Shown: in pieces, positions 54,492 through 63,464 of the stretch | How the letters are laid out: every line of letters begins with the position of its first letter | Position numbering within the stretch: position 1 is the stretch's first letter | Source: Roseivirga sp. | Lineage (GTDB): Bacteria > Bacteroidota > Bacteroidia > Cytophagales > Cyclobacteriaceae | Reading direction: 5' to 3' | Assembly (NCBI GenBank): GCA_029262895.1 | Contig: JAJCYM010000029.1 | Coordinates: 1-64,000 of the forward strand | Length of the DNA: 64,000 nt | Position numbers and translations under genes: made by a program | The notes under the pieces: model-generated | Databases searched by the model: none | Told to the model about the DNA's origin: nothing | Seen by the model: the letters and a program-made list of their open reading frames with translations, nothing else

Positions 54492-54523
54492 TAAAATTGG
54501 TCTGATTTTTCAGACCAATTTTA
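54492..54523 (+). terminator. Terminator after msrB
   Basis: Perfect 14-bp stem TAAAATTGGTCTGA / TCAGACCAATTTTA with a TTTT loop, so the following genes have their own start. Confidence 0.75.
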
Positions 54524-54531
54524 TTTAACCC

Positions 54532-54996
54532 ATGGAAGAACCGAAACCACTCAATAGTGTAGCCGAATTTCACAAGACCTTTAAGCATCCTATTTTACCA
54601 GAACCCCAAATTCCATCCGCTGAGCGATGCAAATTAAGAGTCTCGTTGATTGCAGAAGAGCTTAGTGAGTTAGAAGAAGCGATTGCGGATAACGACTTAG
54701 TTGAAGTGGCCGATGCTCTTTGCGACATACAATATGTGTTGTCAGGCGCAATATTGGAATTTGGTTTGGGAGATAAATTCAAGGCCTTGTTTGACGAAGT
54801 ACAACGCTCAAACATGAGCAAAACTTGTAAGAGCATGGAAGAGGCCCAAGCTACGCAACAGCATTACCTGGACAAAGATGGTACCGAGAGTTATGTGGAG
54901 CAGTCTGATGGACATTACTTGGTTTATAGAAAGGTCGACAACAAGACACTTAAATCGGTAAACTATTCGCCAGCCGACCTTAAGAAGTTTCTTTAA
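54532..54996 (+). CDS. MazG-like/PRA-PH-type nucleotide pyrophosphohydrolase
   Basis: 154 aa. All-alpha NTP pyrophosphatase superfamily: SLIAEELSELEEAIADNDLVEVADALCDIQYVLSGAILEFGL holds the ExxE and ExxD metal ligands. The C-terminal 60 residues (HYLVYRKVDNKTLKSVNYSPADL) are an extension that looks like a small beta/alpha tail. It likely hydrolyses a (d)NTP or phosphoribosyl nucleotide; the substrate is unknown. It starts 8 bp after the msrB terminator. Confidence 0.85.
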   Translation: MEEPKPLNSVAEFHKTFKHPILPEPQIPSAERCKLRVSLIAEELSELEEAIADNDLVEVADALCDIQYVLSGAILEFGLGDKFKALFDEVQRSNMSKTCKSMEEAQATQQHYLDKDGTESYVEQSDGHYLVYRKVDNKTLKSVNYSPADLKKFL

Positions 54997-55058
54997 CCCA
55001 TTCCGAGAACCTAATTGGAGGTCTAATCGTTGGGTGAATAGAAAATAACCGAACTATC

Positions 55059-55709
55059 ATGTCGAATATCTATTTATTCTTTGTGTCATTTTTACTGAAC
55101 TTCTCAGTGGGTTCATGCAATTCAAGCAATCAGGTAGTTGCCGTAGATTTAGCCACGATCCAGGAGGGAACGGCCGTGGCCACCTTTGCAGGTGGTTGCT
55201 TTTGGTGTACCGAAGCTGTTTTTGAACGTTTGGTAGGAGTCAAGGATGTCGTGTCAGGATATACTGGTGGGGAAATTGAAAACCCGACTTATAAGCAGGT
55301 GAGTTATGGTCAAACTAAACATGCAGAGGCCGTGCAAATTTACTATGATCCAAAGGTCGTTTCATATCAGGAGCTATTAGAAGTCTTTTTTTACACCCAT
55401 TACCCTACGCAAGTCGATGGCCAAGGTCCTGATATAGGAAGGCAGTATAGATCAGCGGTTTTTTATCATAACGAAGACGAACGAAAACTAACCGAGGCAT
55501 ATATTCAGAAACTGCAGAACTCTGGTCAATATAAGAAACGAATAGTTACCGAGGTTAACGCTTATACTAAGTTCTACCTGGCAGAAGATTATCATCAGGA
55601 CTACTACGAGCTCAACCCAGGCAACGGTTATATTATATCCATCGCCAAGCCTAAGGTTCGGAAGTTCAAGAAACGTTTCCCCGATAAGGTGAAAAAGGAG
55701 TATAATTAA
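55059..55709 (+). CDS. msrA: Peptide-methionine (S)-S-oxide reductase, lipoprotein
   Basis: 216 aa. A lipoprotein-like signal ends in GSC (Cys20). The MsrA core follows with the catalytic Cys47 in AGGCFWCTEAVFERLVGV, then VSGYTGGEIENPTYKQVSYG and HAEAVQIYYDP. The C-terminus (about 190-216) is Lys-rich. Together with the nearby exported MsrB it gives a periplasmic or surface methionine-repair pair covering both sulfoxide epimers. Confidence 0.94.
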   Translation: MSNIYLFFVSFLLNFSVGSCNSSNQVVAVDLATIQEGTAVATFAGGCFWCTEAVFERLVGVKDVVSGYTGGEIENPTYKQVSYGQTKHAEAVQIYYDPKVVSYQELLEVFFYTHYPTQVDGQGPDIGRQYRSAVFYHNEDERKLTEAYIQKLQNSGQYKKRIVTEVNAYTKFYLAEDYHQDYYELNPGNGYIISIAKPKVRKFKKRFPDKVKKEYN

Positions 55710-55724
55710 GGATACCGACTTTTA

Positions 55725-56243
55725 TCAAAGTCTATTAAGCGCCTTCAAAGTTTTTCTTCCTCTCGCCCTAAACCCTGCAGAACCGTAAGGCATTTGATCT
55801 TCAATGAGGATCACCAATTCATCGGCTAATTCAGGCACCCGCTTGGTAATGTTGTAAAGTACCGTCATCGAAAAAACCTTGATAGCCACTGCTTCATCAT
55901 TAGATTGAAAGAATTTGAAGCATATATCAGCGGCCTCACCCAATAACTCTTCAGGAAGCTCTAACTCCTGCATGATTCTAAGTGTATTACGTTTTATGGC
56001 ATCATGGATTCCCGGGTTTTTTAAGTTAAGCACCATGCTTTCTAAATGTACCGCTACCAATTCGGGTTTGTTTCTCACGGCATCACCAACCACCCAGGCT
56101 GCTCGTTGGTTGACCCGATAAATGTCGCTCAGAAACAGCTCCATCAATTCAGCAAACTTCACAGAATCGGATCCAATATAGTTGACTACCCGATTGGTGT
56201 TTTCCTTTGAATGTTCAACAAGTAGCTGTTTTCTAATGTCCAT
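55725..56243 (-). CDS. HEAT-like repeat protein of unknown function
   Basis: 172 aa, no signal. It is all helical with four to five HEAT-like units (for example RAAWVVGDAVRNKPELV, HDAIKRNTLRIMQELELPEELL, AVAIKVFSMTVLYNITKRVPELADEL). I see it as one of the Bacteroidota-conserved adenylosuccinate-lyase-neighbour type HEAT proteins, but the function is unknown. It converges with msrA. Confidence 0.75.
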   Translation of the reverse strand: MDIRKQLLVEHSKENTNRVVNYIGSDSVKFAELMELFLSDIYRVNQRAAWVVGDAVRNKPELVAVHLESMVLNLKNPGIHDAIKRNTLRIMQELELPEELLGEAADICFKFFQSNDEAVAIKVFSMTVLYNITKRVPELADELVILIEDQMPYGSAGFRARGRKTLKALNRL

Positions 56244-56299
56244 TGATTAAAATTATCAGAAAATTGGACATCTTTAGTCACTCTTTAGCACTTTTCATT

Positions 56300-56779
56300 A
56301 TGGATATACTCTGGGTTGTTTTAGGCGGGATTTTGATGTTGGTAGGCATTGCAGGTTGTATTGTACCCATAGTACCAGGACCACCAATAAGTTTTGTAGG
56401 CTTGCTTTTGCTTCAATTGACAGAGACACCTCCATTTGATGAGAAATTTTTATGGACCTGGGGTATCATTACAGCCGCGGTTACGGTGCTAGATTATGTT
56501 ATTCCGATTTATGGTACAAAGAAATTTGGTGGGACCAAACGGGGCGTTTGGGGTAGTACCATTGGTCTGTTTGCAGGCCTGTTCTTCTTTCCCCCATTTG
56601 GCATTATCATAGGCCCGTTTATAGGAGCATTCATCGGAGAAATGAGTACTGGGAATGCCACTAATAAAATGGCCCTCAGGTCGGCTTTTGGTTCTTTCGT
56701 GGGTTTTGTTGCTGGAACATTGCTAAAGTTTATTGCTTGTTTTGCAATGGCCTACTATTTCGTTGTTAACATGTTTTGA
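56300..56779 (+). CDS. DUF456 membrane protein
   Basis: 159 aa from the ATG giving MDILWVVLGGILMLVGIAGC; an alternative TTG frame starting at 56243 would add 19 residues and is less likely. Three to four membrane segments with the family's Gly-Pro-rich loops (VPGPPISFVGLLLL, FFPPFGIIIGPFIGAFIGE). Function unknown. The stop is 5 bp before the TTG start of the TPR-HTH gene. Confidence 0.85.
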   Translation: MDILWVVLGGILMLVGIAGCIVPIVPGPPISFVGLLLLQLTETPPFDEKFLWTWGIITAAVTVLDYVIPIYGTKKFGGTKRGVWGSTIGLFAGLFFFPPFGIIIGPFIGAFIGEMSTGNATNKMALRSAFGSFVGFVAGTLLKFIACFAMAYYFVVNMF

Positions 56780-56784
56780 TTGTT

Positions 56785-58467
56785 TTGAAATACCTTTTGA
56801 CCGTCATATCATGCTTGCTGATCTTAGTCAATCAGGGTAAGGCTCAAAATGATATAGACAGCTTAAAATTTGTACTTGACAATTACAATTCTATTGACAC
56901 TGTTCGTGTTAATTTGCTCAATCAAATTGGCTTTGAATACTGGATAGTTGACCCTGAACAATCTGATAATTATGGCGAACAGGCTGCTGCCCTGGCAAAT
57001 CAGTTAGGCTTCACCAAAGGCGAGGCCTTTGCCCATAGAGTCATTGGAGTTGGCCATTGGACAAGAGGGAACTATGAATTGGGCTTGATTGAACTGCTCA
57101 AATCACTTGACCTTTATAAATCACTTGAAGACAAACTAGGAATAGCCAATTGCAACCTGAACATTGGTCTGATCTATTCAGATCAACAGAACTATGACAG
57201 AGCGCTAACGAATTACTTCGAAGCAATCACGGCTTTTGAATTGCTTGCAAGAAATGACCGATTAGCCACTACTTATAACAAAGTAGGAGAGGTATACATT
57301 GCACAGGATGAATTCGATCAAGCCTATGATTATCTAATTAAAGCCCTCAACATCCATCAAACGAATGGTTTCAGGTATGGTATTGCAGAGTCGAACAACC
57401 GACTTGGGCTATTATTTTTGAAGAGAAGCCAGTACGAACGCGGTTTGGACTATCTGTTTCAGGGCCTGGAAATTAGTGTGGAGATCAATGATAAGCAGGG
57501 TGTGGCTCGCAGTTACGAGAATATTGGTCGGGCCTATTTAAGCAACGGGAATCTTTCTAACGCACAAATGTATCTGGAAAAGGGAGTTGAAGCATCTAAA
57601 GAAGTGAGCTCTAAGAGATGGCTGAGAGACATTTACCAGGACCTCAAAGTTTTGGCGGTAAAAAGAAAAAACTATGCACAGGCCCTTCAGTACAATGACA
57701 TGTTTATGGCCATGAAAGACAGTCTCTTCAATGAACAGATGGCCAATCGGATCGCTGAGCTCGAAAAGAAAAATGAAATGGCCGTTAAAGAGAGAGAGCT
57801 GGACGCACTGAAATTAGAGCGGAGCCTTTTGGAGGAAAGAGACCGATTGAATTCAATGCTGAAGCTGCTTATGGCTGCCCTGTTGGTTTTACTGCTGGTA
57901 TCAGGCTATTTGATTATCACTAAGCAAAGAAACAGAATCAAATTAGATAAGGAGTACCATGCTGCTCAGCACTTGTTAGCAGAAGTCGAATTACAAAACT
58001 CACAATTAAGAGAGCAGGAATTGCAAAAGGAACTGGACTTTAAGAATAAGGAGTTGACATCGTATACCATCAATTTCATTCGGAAAAACGAGGTCATGGA
58101 AGAACTAAGAACGGCTGTTCAAGAGACGAGGAAAATGGCCAGCGCAGAAGTTTCATCCAAATTGGGCAAGTTGAATCGAATCATCGACAACACCCTGGAC
58201 GTGGATAAGGATTGGGAAGATTTCCGGCTTTACTTTGAGAATGTTCACAAAGACTTTTTCAAAAACTTAAAGACAAGTTTTCCTGATTTGGGTAATAGTG
58301 AACTCAAGCTTTGTGCTTTAGTAAAACTCAACTTGAATATGAAGGAGACTGCTGCCATAATGGGTATTTCGGCAGAAAGCGTCAAGACAGCAAGGTATCG
58401 ATTAAGGAAAAAACTGGACCCTCCTAAGGAGCAAACCCTTACTGATTTCATAATGACACTAGGTTGA
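56785..58467 (+). CDS. TPR protein with membrane helix and C-terminal LuxR-like HTH
   Basis: 560 aa. A TTG codon is the most natural start, giving MKYLLTVISCLLILVNQGKAQ, a signal peptide; another TTG three codons earlier is possible. Six to seven TPR units follow (about 60-300), then a coiled coil, a membrane helix (about 360-378), a second coiled coil and a C-terminal helix-turn-helix (LCALVKLNLNMKETAAIMGISAESVKTARYRLRKKL). This is the layout of Bacteroidota TPR-HTH regulators, with the sensor outside and the DNA-binding part inside. Targets unknown. Confidence 0.85.
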   Translation: MKYLLTVISCLLILVNQGKAQNDIDSLKFVLDNYNSIDTVRVNLLNQIGFEYWIVDPEQSDNYGEQAAALANQLGFTKGEAFAHRVIGVGHWTRGNYELGLIELLKSLDLYKSLEDKLGIANCNLNIGLIYSDQQNYDRALTNYFEAITAFELLARNDRLATTYNKVGEVYIAQDEFDQAYDYLIKALNIHQTNGFRYGIAESNNRLGLLFLKRSQYERGLDYLFQGLEISVEINDKQGVARSYENIGRAYLSNGNLSNAQMYLEKGVEASKEVSSKRWLRDIYQDLKVLAVKRKNYAQALQYNDMFMAMKDSLFNEQMANRIAELEKKNEMAVKERELDALKLERSLLEERDRLNSMLKLLMAALLVLLLVSGYLIITKQRNRIKLDKEYHAAQHLLAEVELQNSQLREQELQKELDFKNKELTSYTINFIRKNEVMEELRTAVQETRKMASAEVSSKLGKLNRIIDNTLDVDKDWEDFRLYFENVHKDFFKNLKTSFPDLGNSELKLCALVKLNLNMKETAAIMGISAESVKTARYRLRKKLDPPKEQTLTDFIMTLG

Positions 58468-58777
58468 CTTTAAAAGTGTCTCCAAACAATTTGGTGATAG
58501 ATTTGTCATGATTATGTTCACTTTTTGTTTACCCAGTTAATACTATTGATTTCGTTCTGTATACCTTGAAAACTAGTCGTTAACCTCAATACAGACTAGG
58601 TTCGAAAATAATTCTGGCGGAAATTCCCAAAGAGTTGGGTTAACCAGAAGCATTAGGATTTCAAACAGTTCTTTGCTGGGCTGAGGATACTGAGGCTCAA
58701 ATTGATTAAAATAAATAAGCATGGCTAAGCAGCCAACGAAATGAAAAGGTCGTATGGAAGTCAAAAGTTAAATAGAA
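58468..58777. other. Intergenic region without a supported gene
   Basis: I see no clear promoter, repeat or RNA. A minus-strand frame of 63 codons (58573-58764, MTSIRPFHFVGCLAMLIYF...) is present but has no recognised features, and the gap is at the upper end for chance ORFs. Confidence 0.6.
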
Positions 58778-59563
58778 ATGGATAAAAGAATTCTCACCCT
58801 ACTTTTTGCAATGCTCATACTGGTGATGGTCAATTGCACATCAGAAAAAGTGCCTGTACCTAACAATTGTACTGATCCCCCTGATATCAATCTTGGTACT
58901 AAGACTGATGCCAGTTGTAACCTGAGTGATGGTAGCGTGTCGGTTATCGGCACTGGAGGAGAAGGTACTTTAATGTATGCCATCAATGGGTCTGCAAAGC
59001 AGGTGTCACCTACGTTTTCCGGGCTCTCGGCTGGTAGTTATACTATTACTGTATCAGATGATAACAATTGCTCATCAGAATTGGTGGTGGATGTGGTTAA
59101 TACGAATGGGCTTAATATTGAGGTAGTGGCAATAGGCACCGCCTGCGGAGACAACAATGGTTCCATTACAGTGAACGCCACTGGGGCAACCGGAGCAGTA
59201 GAGTATCAACTTAACGAGAATCCGTTTCAAAACTCGAATCAATTCGCTGGACTTCCTCAGGGAGGCTTTACGATTACAGCACGTGACGCCAATGGATGCG
59301 TGGTGGAGCAGGAGGTGGATATAGAATCTGACATAGTATTCGGAGACATTCAGTCCATTGTTCAAACCAACTGTGCCATATCCGGTTGTCATAACGGAAC
59401 ACAAGCCCCTGATTTTAGGGTAACCAATAATATTCTTGGGAGGGCCGATAGAATAATGGCCAGAACAGGACAGAGAACCATGCCTCCTGGTGGCAGAAGT
59501 ATAAGCAATGCACAAATCGAAGCAATTGCTTGCTGGGTAGAGGATGGCGCAAAAGGAAACTGA
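58778..59563 (+). CDS. Lipoprotein with SprB repeats and a C-terminal cytochrome c-like domain
   Basis: 261 aa. Lipobox Cys20 (VMVNC), then two SprB repeats (about 35-108 and 110-183, TDASCNLSDGSVSVIG... and GTACGDNNGSITVNATG...). The C-terminus is a cytochrome c-like domain with CAISGCH (C-x4-CH, not the common CxxCH) and a likely Met ligand in RTMPPGG, ending IEAIACWVEDGAKGN. It heads a cluster with OB-fold, YceI, DUF5777 and TPR genes. The haem attachment by a C-x4-CH motif is an inference. Confidence 0.8.
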   Translation: MDKRILTLLFAMLILVMVNCTSEKVPVPNNCTDPPDINLGTKTDASCNLSDGSVSVIGTGGEGTLMYAINGSAKQVSPTFSGLSAGSYTITVSDDNNCSSELVVDVVNTNGLNIEVVAIGTACGDNNGSITVNATGATGAVEYQLNENPFQNSNQFAGLPQGGFTITARDANGCVVEQEVDIESDIVFGDIQSIVQTNCAISGCHNGTQAPDFRVTNNILGRADRIMARTGQRTMPPGGRSISNAQIEAIACWVEDGAKGN

Positions 59564-59577
59564 TTGAATTGAATATT

Positions 59578-60003
59578 ATGAAAAGGAAAACCTTCGTACT
59601 TATTGCTGCTGTGCTGGCTATCGCTGTAGGCCTTTATGTTTGGCAAAACTTTTTGAAAACAGCCCCGGCTATGCGAAAGCTAGAGGCCGAATATCGTGTC
59701 AATTCGAATGAATTCTATGCCGAATTTGAGGAGAATGAAGATGCTGCTAATGAGAAATATGTCAATCGTATTGTGGAGATAATAGGAGAACTGGAGAGTA
59801 TTGAGATGAATGAGGGTAGCAAGCCAGTAATTAACCTGAAGACCGAAGGGTTTGGTATGATAAAGTTTACCATGGAATCTAATCTTTCAAGTGGCGAATT
59901 GAACGAGCTGGAACTGAATTCCACGTTGCTAATCCGTGGAGAATGTATTGGTTACCTATTAGATGTTCTGATTGAACGGTCCATTATACTTGATCCATCT
60001 TAA
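59578..60003 (+). CDS. Exported OB-fold (tRNA_anti-like) protein
   Basis: 141 aa from the ATG giving MKRKTFVLIAAVLAIAVGLYV; the longer frame is in the end of the preceding gene. A membrane anchor is followed by an OB-fold domain of the tRNA_anti-like family (YVNRIVEIIGELESIEMNEGSKPVINLKTEG). Such proteins are found beside YceI genes in Bacteroidota. The role is not known. Confidence 0.8.
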   Translation: MKRKTFVLIAAVLAIAVGLYVWQNFLKTAPAMRKLEAEYRVNSNEFYAEFEENEDAANEKYVNRIVEIIGELESIEMNEGSKPVINLKTEGFGMIKFTMESNLSSGELNELELNSTLLIRGECIGYLLDVLIERSIILDPS

Positions 60004-60041
60004 CTATCTGTTAAATAGAGAATTACACTAAAAAATTAATC

Positions 60042-60599
60042 ATGAAATTTAATACCATTCTCACAATTATCCTTTTAGCTGCATGTACTAGCTTGAGCAT
60101 GGCTCAAGACCGGTATCTAACTCGTTCAGGATCTGTTAAGTTCTTTTCCACAGCTCCCTTGGAGGACATAGAGGCGCACACAAACAAGGCACTCAGTATA
60201 ATAGACATTAAGAAAGGCGAGGTGGCTGTGGATATACTTATCAAATCCTTTGAATTTGAAAAAAAACTGATGCAGGAACACTTCAATGAGAACTACATGG
60301 AGTCGGATAAATACTCGAAAGCGACCTTTAAGGGAAATTATGGATCCAACGAGAATATTGCGAACATGGTCGATGGTACCTACGATGTAGTGGCTAAAGG
60401 AGATCTTACCATCCATGGTGTGAAAAAGGCCATAGAAACCCCCGTAACGATCACAGTGAGTGGCGGAAAACTTTCAGCCAATATGGTCTTTATGGCGAAT
60501 GTGAAAGAATTTGGAATTAAAATCCCCAAAGTTGTAGTGAGAAACATTGCCGAGGAAGTAGAAGTTACCGCGTCCTTTGAATACGAACCTTACAAGTAA
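60042..60599 (+). CDS. YceI-family protein
   Basis: 185 aa with a signal peptide ending near SMAQ (residue 22). Lipocalin-like YceI fold: SGSVKFFSTAPLEDIEAHTNKALSIIDI, FNENYMESDKYSKATFKGN, DLTIHGVKKAIETPVTITVSGG. YceI proteins bind isoprenoid or other lipids in the periplasm (family knowledge). The stop overlaps the DUF5777 start by one base. Confidence 0.92.
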   Translation: MKFNTILTIILLAACTSLSMAQDRYLTRSGSVKFFSTAPLEDIEAHTNKALSIIDIKKGEVAVDILIKSFEFEKKLMQEHFNENYMESDKYSKATFKGNYGSNENIANMVDGTYDVVAKGDLTIHGVKKAIETPVTITVSGGKLSANMVFMANVKEFGIKIPKVVVRNIAEEVEVTASFEYEPYK

Positions 60600-61465
60600 T
60601 GAAACCTATGAACAGAATACTGATTATTGCATTTTTATTATCTACGGGCTTTGGATTAAAAGCCCAGGATGATCTGTTGGATCTTTTGAATAATGAGCAA
60701 ACTGAGGAGACCACTTTTGCCACCTCCACTTTCAAGGGAGCCAGGCTCATCAATGGTCACACTGTGGTCACAAGGAAAAAGAGCGAATTGGAATTTGTTA
60801 TTTCACACCGTTTTGGGCGAATTAACTCAGGTATTGATGATTTTTTTGGCTTGGATAATTCCAGTGCAAGGTTCTCTCTGGAATATGGAATTTCAGATAA
60901 CCTGACATTTGGCATAGGCAGAAACTCGTTCGAAAAGGTGTATGATGGCTTTCTTAAATATCGAATTTTTCGACAATCGGAGGGAGTGAAGAACATGCCA
61001 GTGACCATCACTGGATTTACCAGCATGGCGATCAGAACTCTGGACAACCCAAACTTTACGGATGATGATTTTTCCTCTAAAGTCTCTTATACGCATCAAG
61101 TTTTGGTGGCCAGGAAAATAAGCCCTGGGGTCTCCTTGCAAGTTGTACCAACTTATGTGCATAGAAACAAGGTTTTGGATAATCAGGAGAATGATATTTT
61201 CGCTTTAGGATTTGGAGGAAGGTTTAAACTGAATAAGCGGGTTTCCCTGAACGTAGAATACTACTCGAGATTAACCAGTGAACTGGCCGACAATATTAAA
61301 GACTCAATTGGCTTTGGAGTTGAGATTGAAACCGGTGGACATGTTTTTCATATCACCTTCACCAATTCCAGATCGATGGTTGAAAGAGGCTTTATTACCG
61401 AGACCACCGGAGATTTTTCTGGCGGAGATATTCACTTTGGCTTTAACATTTCAAGGGTTTTCTAA
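60599..61465 (+). CDS. DUF5777 beta-barrel protein
   Basis: 288 aa with a signal peptide to about LKAQ (residue 23). The rest alternates beta strands of an outer-membrane barrel (SELEFVISHRFGRINSGIDDFFGLDNSSARFSLEYG and so on), ending in GFNISRVF, a typical barrel C-terminus with a final aromatic residue. The start codon overlaps the yceI stop (TAATG). Co-transcribed with YceI; function unknown. Confidence 0.85.
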   Translation: MKPMNRILIIAFLLSTGFGLKAQDDLLDLLNNEQTEETTFATSTFKGARLINGHTVVTRKKSELEFVISHRFGRINSGIDDFFGLDNSSARFSLEYGISDNLTFGIGRNSFEKVYDGFLKYRIFRQSEGVKNMPVTITGFTSMAIRTLDNPNFTDDDFSSKVSYTHQVLVARKISPGVSLQVVPTYVHRNKVLDNQENDIFALGFGGRFKLNKRVSLNVEYYSRLTSELADNIKDSIGFGVEIETGGHVFHITFTNSRSMVERGFITETTGDFSGGDIHFGFNISRVF

Positions 61466-61495
61466 GCCCAATATTTAACCCAACAACAACCGAAA

Positions 61496-63247
61496 ATGAA
61501 ACAACTATTAAGAACGCCCACAGGCGTTCTCCTTCTACTCTTATGCCTTTTTTCTTGTGCGCAAAAGGAGGTGAGAACCTATCAAGCTCCTGTTTTTGAG
61601 GGACTTGGCAATCATTCTTTAAAAGTCACAGCTAAATCAAAGGATGCCCAAATGTTCTTTGATCAGGGTCTGACTTTGGCCTATGGCTTTAATCATCTAG
61701 AGGCCGCCCGTTCTTTCCGGGAAGCGATCCGTTTGGATTCTGAATTCGCCATGGCCCATTGGGGCTTGGCCTATGTGCTTGGCCCGAATATCAACGAAGG
61801 CATGAATCCTGATCATTTACAAGAGGCCTTTGAAGCTTCAAGAAAAGCGATGGCCTTGTCAGAGGATTTGCCAGATTGGGAACAAATGATGATCAAAGCT
61901 ATTAACGCCAGATATGATCAACCTGAAAAGGGAAGGGATGGCTTGGATGAGGCTTATGCCGATGCCATGCGAGCTGCATATGCTGAATATCCTGAAATGG
62001 ACGATGTTGCCTTTATCACAGCTGAATCCTTAATGGATTTGCACGCCTGGGACTATTATGAAAAGGATGGCACTTTAAAGCCTTGGACACCAGAGTTTAT
62101 GGAAATCATTCAGAACGGCCTCAAAATTAACAGAACTCATCCTTTGGGGAACCACCTCAATATCCATGCTACTGAAGCCTCGATGAATCCGGAAGAAGGT
62201 CTTGAAAGCGCCAGAATTTTGGAGACGCTCACGCCTAATGCCGGACATTTAGTGCATATGCCCTCTCATACCTATATCAGAACGGGAGATTATCATCTGG
62301 GCACGATCGCCAATGAACGCGCTGTCATTGTTGACAGTATTTATGTGGCCACTTGTGTCACAAGTGGTACTTATCCTTTAGCGCTGTATCCTCATAATTA
62401 TCATTTCCTGACCGCCACGGCCGCCTTGGAAGGCGCTGGAGCAAAGGCCATTCAATCAGCTTTTAAATTGGCTGAGATTACAGATAAGCAAGTCATGAGG
62501 CAAGATGGGTGGGGCACCCTTCAGCATTTCACGACCATTCCTTATAACCTCCTGGTAAAGTTTGCGCAATGGGAGAAAATCCAGGCCATGCCTGCACCGG
62601 ATGCCGATTTGGTTTATCCAACTGCGATTTGGCATTATGCCCAGGGAATGGCCAGGGCCAACATGGGAGACCTTGAGGGAGCTCAGGCAGCGCTTAATTC
62701 CGTAAATGCTTTGGTTGATAGACCGGAGGTTGTCGCTTTGACAATTTGGGATATCAATAGCGTAAACGAGCTGGTCAGAATCGCAAGTTACACCTTGGAA
62801 GCTGAGATAGCTGCCAAAAATGAGAATTACAAAGAAGCAGAAGAATTATTGCTTCAGGCGGTTGAGTTGGAAGATGCATTGTCTTACAATGAGCCGCCAG
62901 ATTGGTTTTTTTCGATACGACACACGCTGGGAGATCTATATATAAGAATAGGCGCCTATGAAAATGCGGTGCAAGTGTATCAGGCGGATCTGATCACATT
63001 TCCAAAAAACGGTTTTGCGTTGAAAGGAATGCACTCGGCCTTGAAATATTTGGGAAGAGACGATGAAGCCCAAGAGGTCTGGAACCAATTCGAAGAAGCT
63101 TGGAAATATGCTGACGTGACCCTGGAATATTCCAGGATTGACCCAAAATCAAGGGAAGACCTGAAGATCATTATTGATGAGAAAATACCATCCGATTTGC
63201 TGGCGATTGCCTTACAATTCTGCGGTATAGATAGAACAAGAAACTAG
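61496..63247 (+). CDS. TPR lipoprotein
   Basis: 583 aa. Lipobox Cys21 (CLFSCAQ). TPR-like helical pairs throughout (DAQMFFDQGLTLAYGFNHLEAARSFREAIRLDSEFAMAHWGLAYV near the start; YIRIGAYENAVQVYQADLITFPKNGFALKGMHSALKYLGRDDEAQEV near the end). It resembles the FixH-less cytochrome-associated TPR proteins seen with c-type cytochrome genes. No catalytic motif. It lies 30 bp after the DUF5777 gene and probably ends the operon. Confidence 0.85.
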   Translation: MKQLLRTPTGVLLLLLCLFSCAQKEVRTYQAPVFEGLGNHSLKVTAKSKDAQMFFDQGLTLAYGFNHLEAARSFREAIRLDSEFAMAHWGLAYVLGPNINEGMNPDHLQEAFEASRKAMALSEDLPDWEQMMIKAINARYDQPEKGRDGLDEAYADAMRAAYAEYPEMDDVAFITAESLMDLHAWDYYEKDGTLKPWTPEFMEIIQNGLKINRTHPLGNHLNIHATEASMNPEEGLESARILETLTPNAGHLVHMPSHTYIRTGDYHLGTIANERAVIVDSIYVATCVTSGTYPLALYPHNYHFLTATAALEGAGAKAIQSAFKLAEITDKQVMRQDGWGTLQHFTTIPYNLLVKFAQWEKIQAMPAPDADLVYPTAIWHYAQGMARANMGDLEGAQAALNSVNALVDRPEVVALTIWDINSVNELVRIASYTLEAEIAAKNENYKEAEELLLQAVELEDALSYNEPPDWFFSIRHTLGDLYIRIGAYENAVQVYQADLITFPKNGFALKGMHSALKYLGRDDEAQEVWNQFEEAWKYADVTLEYSRIDPKSREDLKIIIDEKIPSDLLAIALQFCGIDRTRN

Positions 63248-63275
63248 TAATTACATCAACCTCAATTTATTTTTG

Positions 63276-63310
63276 GAGTCATCCCGATGCTATCGGATGG
63301 CTCTTTTTTT
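63276..63310 (+). terminator. Terminator after the TPR lipoprotein gene
   Basis: GAGTCATCC(C)GAT / ATCGGATGGCTC stem with a three-base loop and seven Ts, 28 bp after the stop. Confidence 0.8.
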
Positions 63311-63350
63311 GAGCCAGACCGTGCTAGGGTATGAATCATCTGTTACGTCT

Positions 63351-63396
63351 ATCGGTCCGACCGTTATCTTCCCTTCGAAAGAGCGGTCGGACCGAT
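63351..63396. repeat. Repeat C, copy 2
   Basis: ATCGGTCCGACCG ... CGGTCGGACCGAT, perfect 13-bp arms with a 20-nt loop. Copy 1 near 37989 has the same arm ends (ATCGGT...ACCGAT). Confidence 0.6.
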
Positions 63397-63464
63397 TCCT
63401 CAATATGAATAGTTACCAACATTCAAAAAGTTCACGAATTTGGTTCCTCAATTCTTATATTGAC

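Noticed and set aside
58573-58764. 63-codon minus-strand frame in an intergenic gap
   Set aside because: No recognised motif, no promoter and no conserved context; it could be chance, so it is only mentioned in the intergenic entry.
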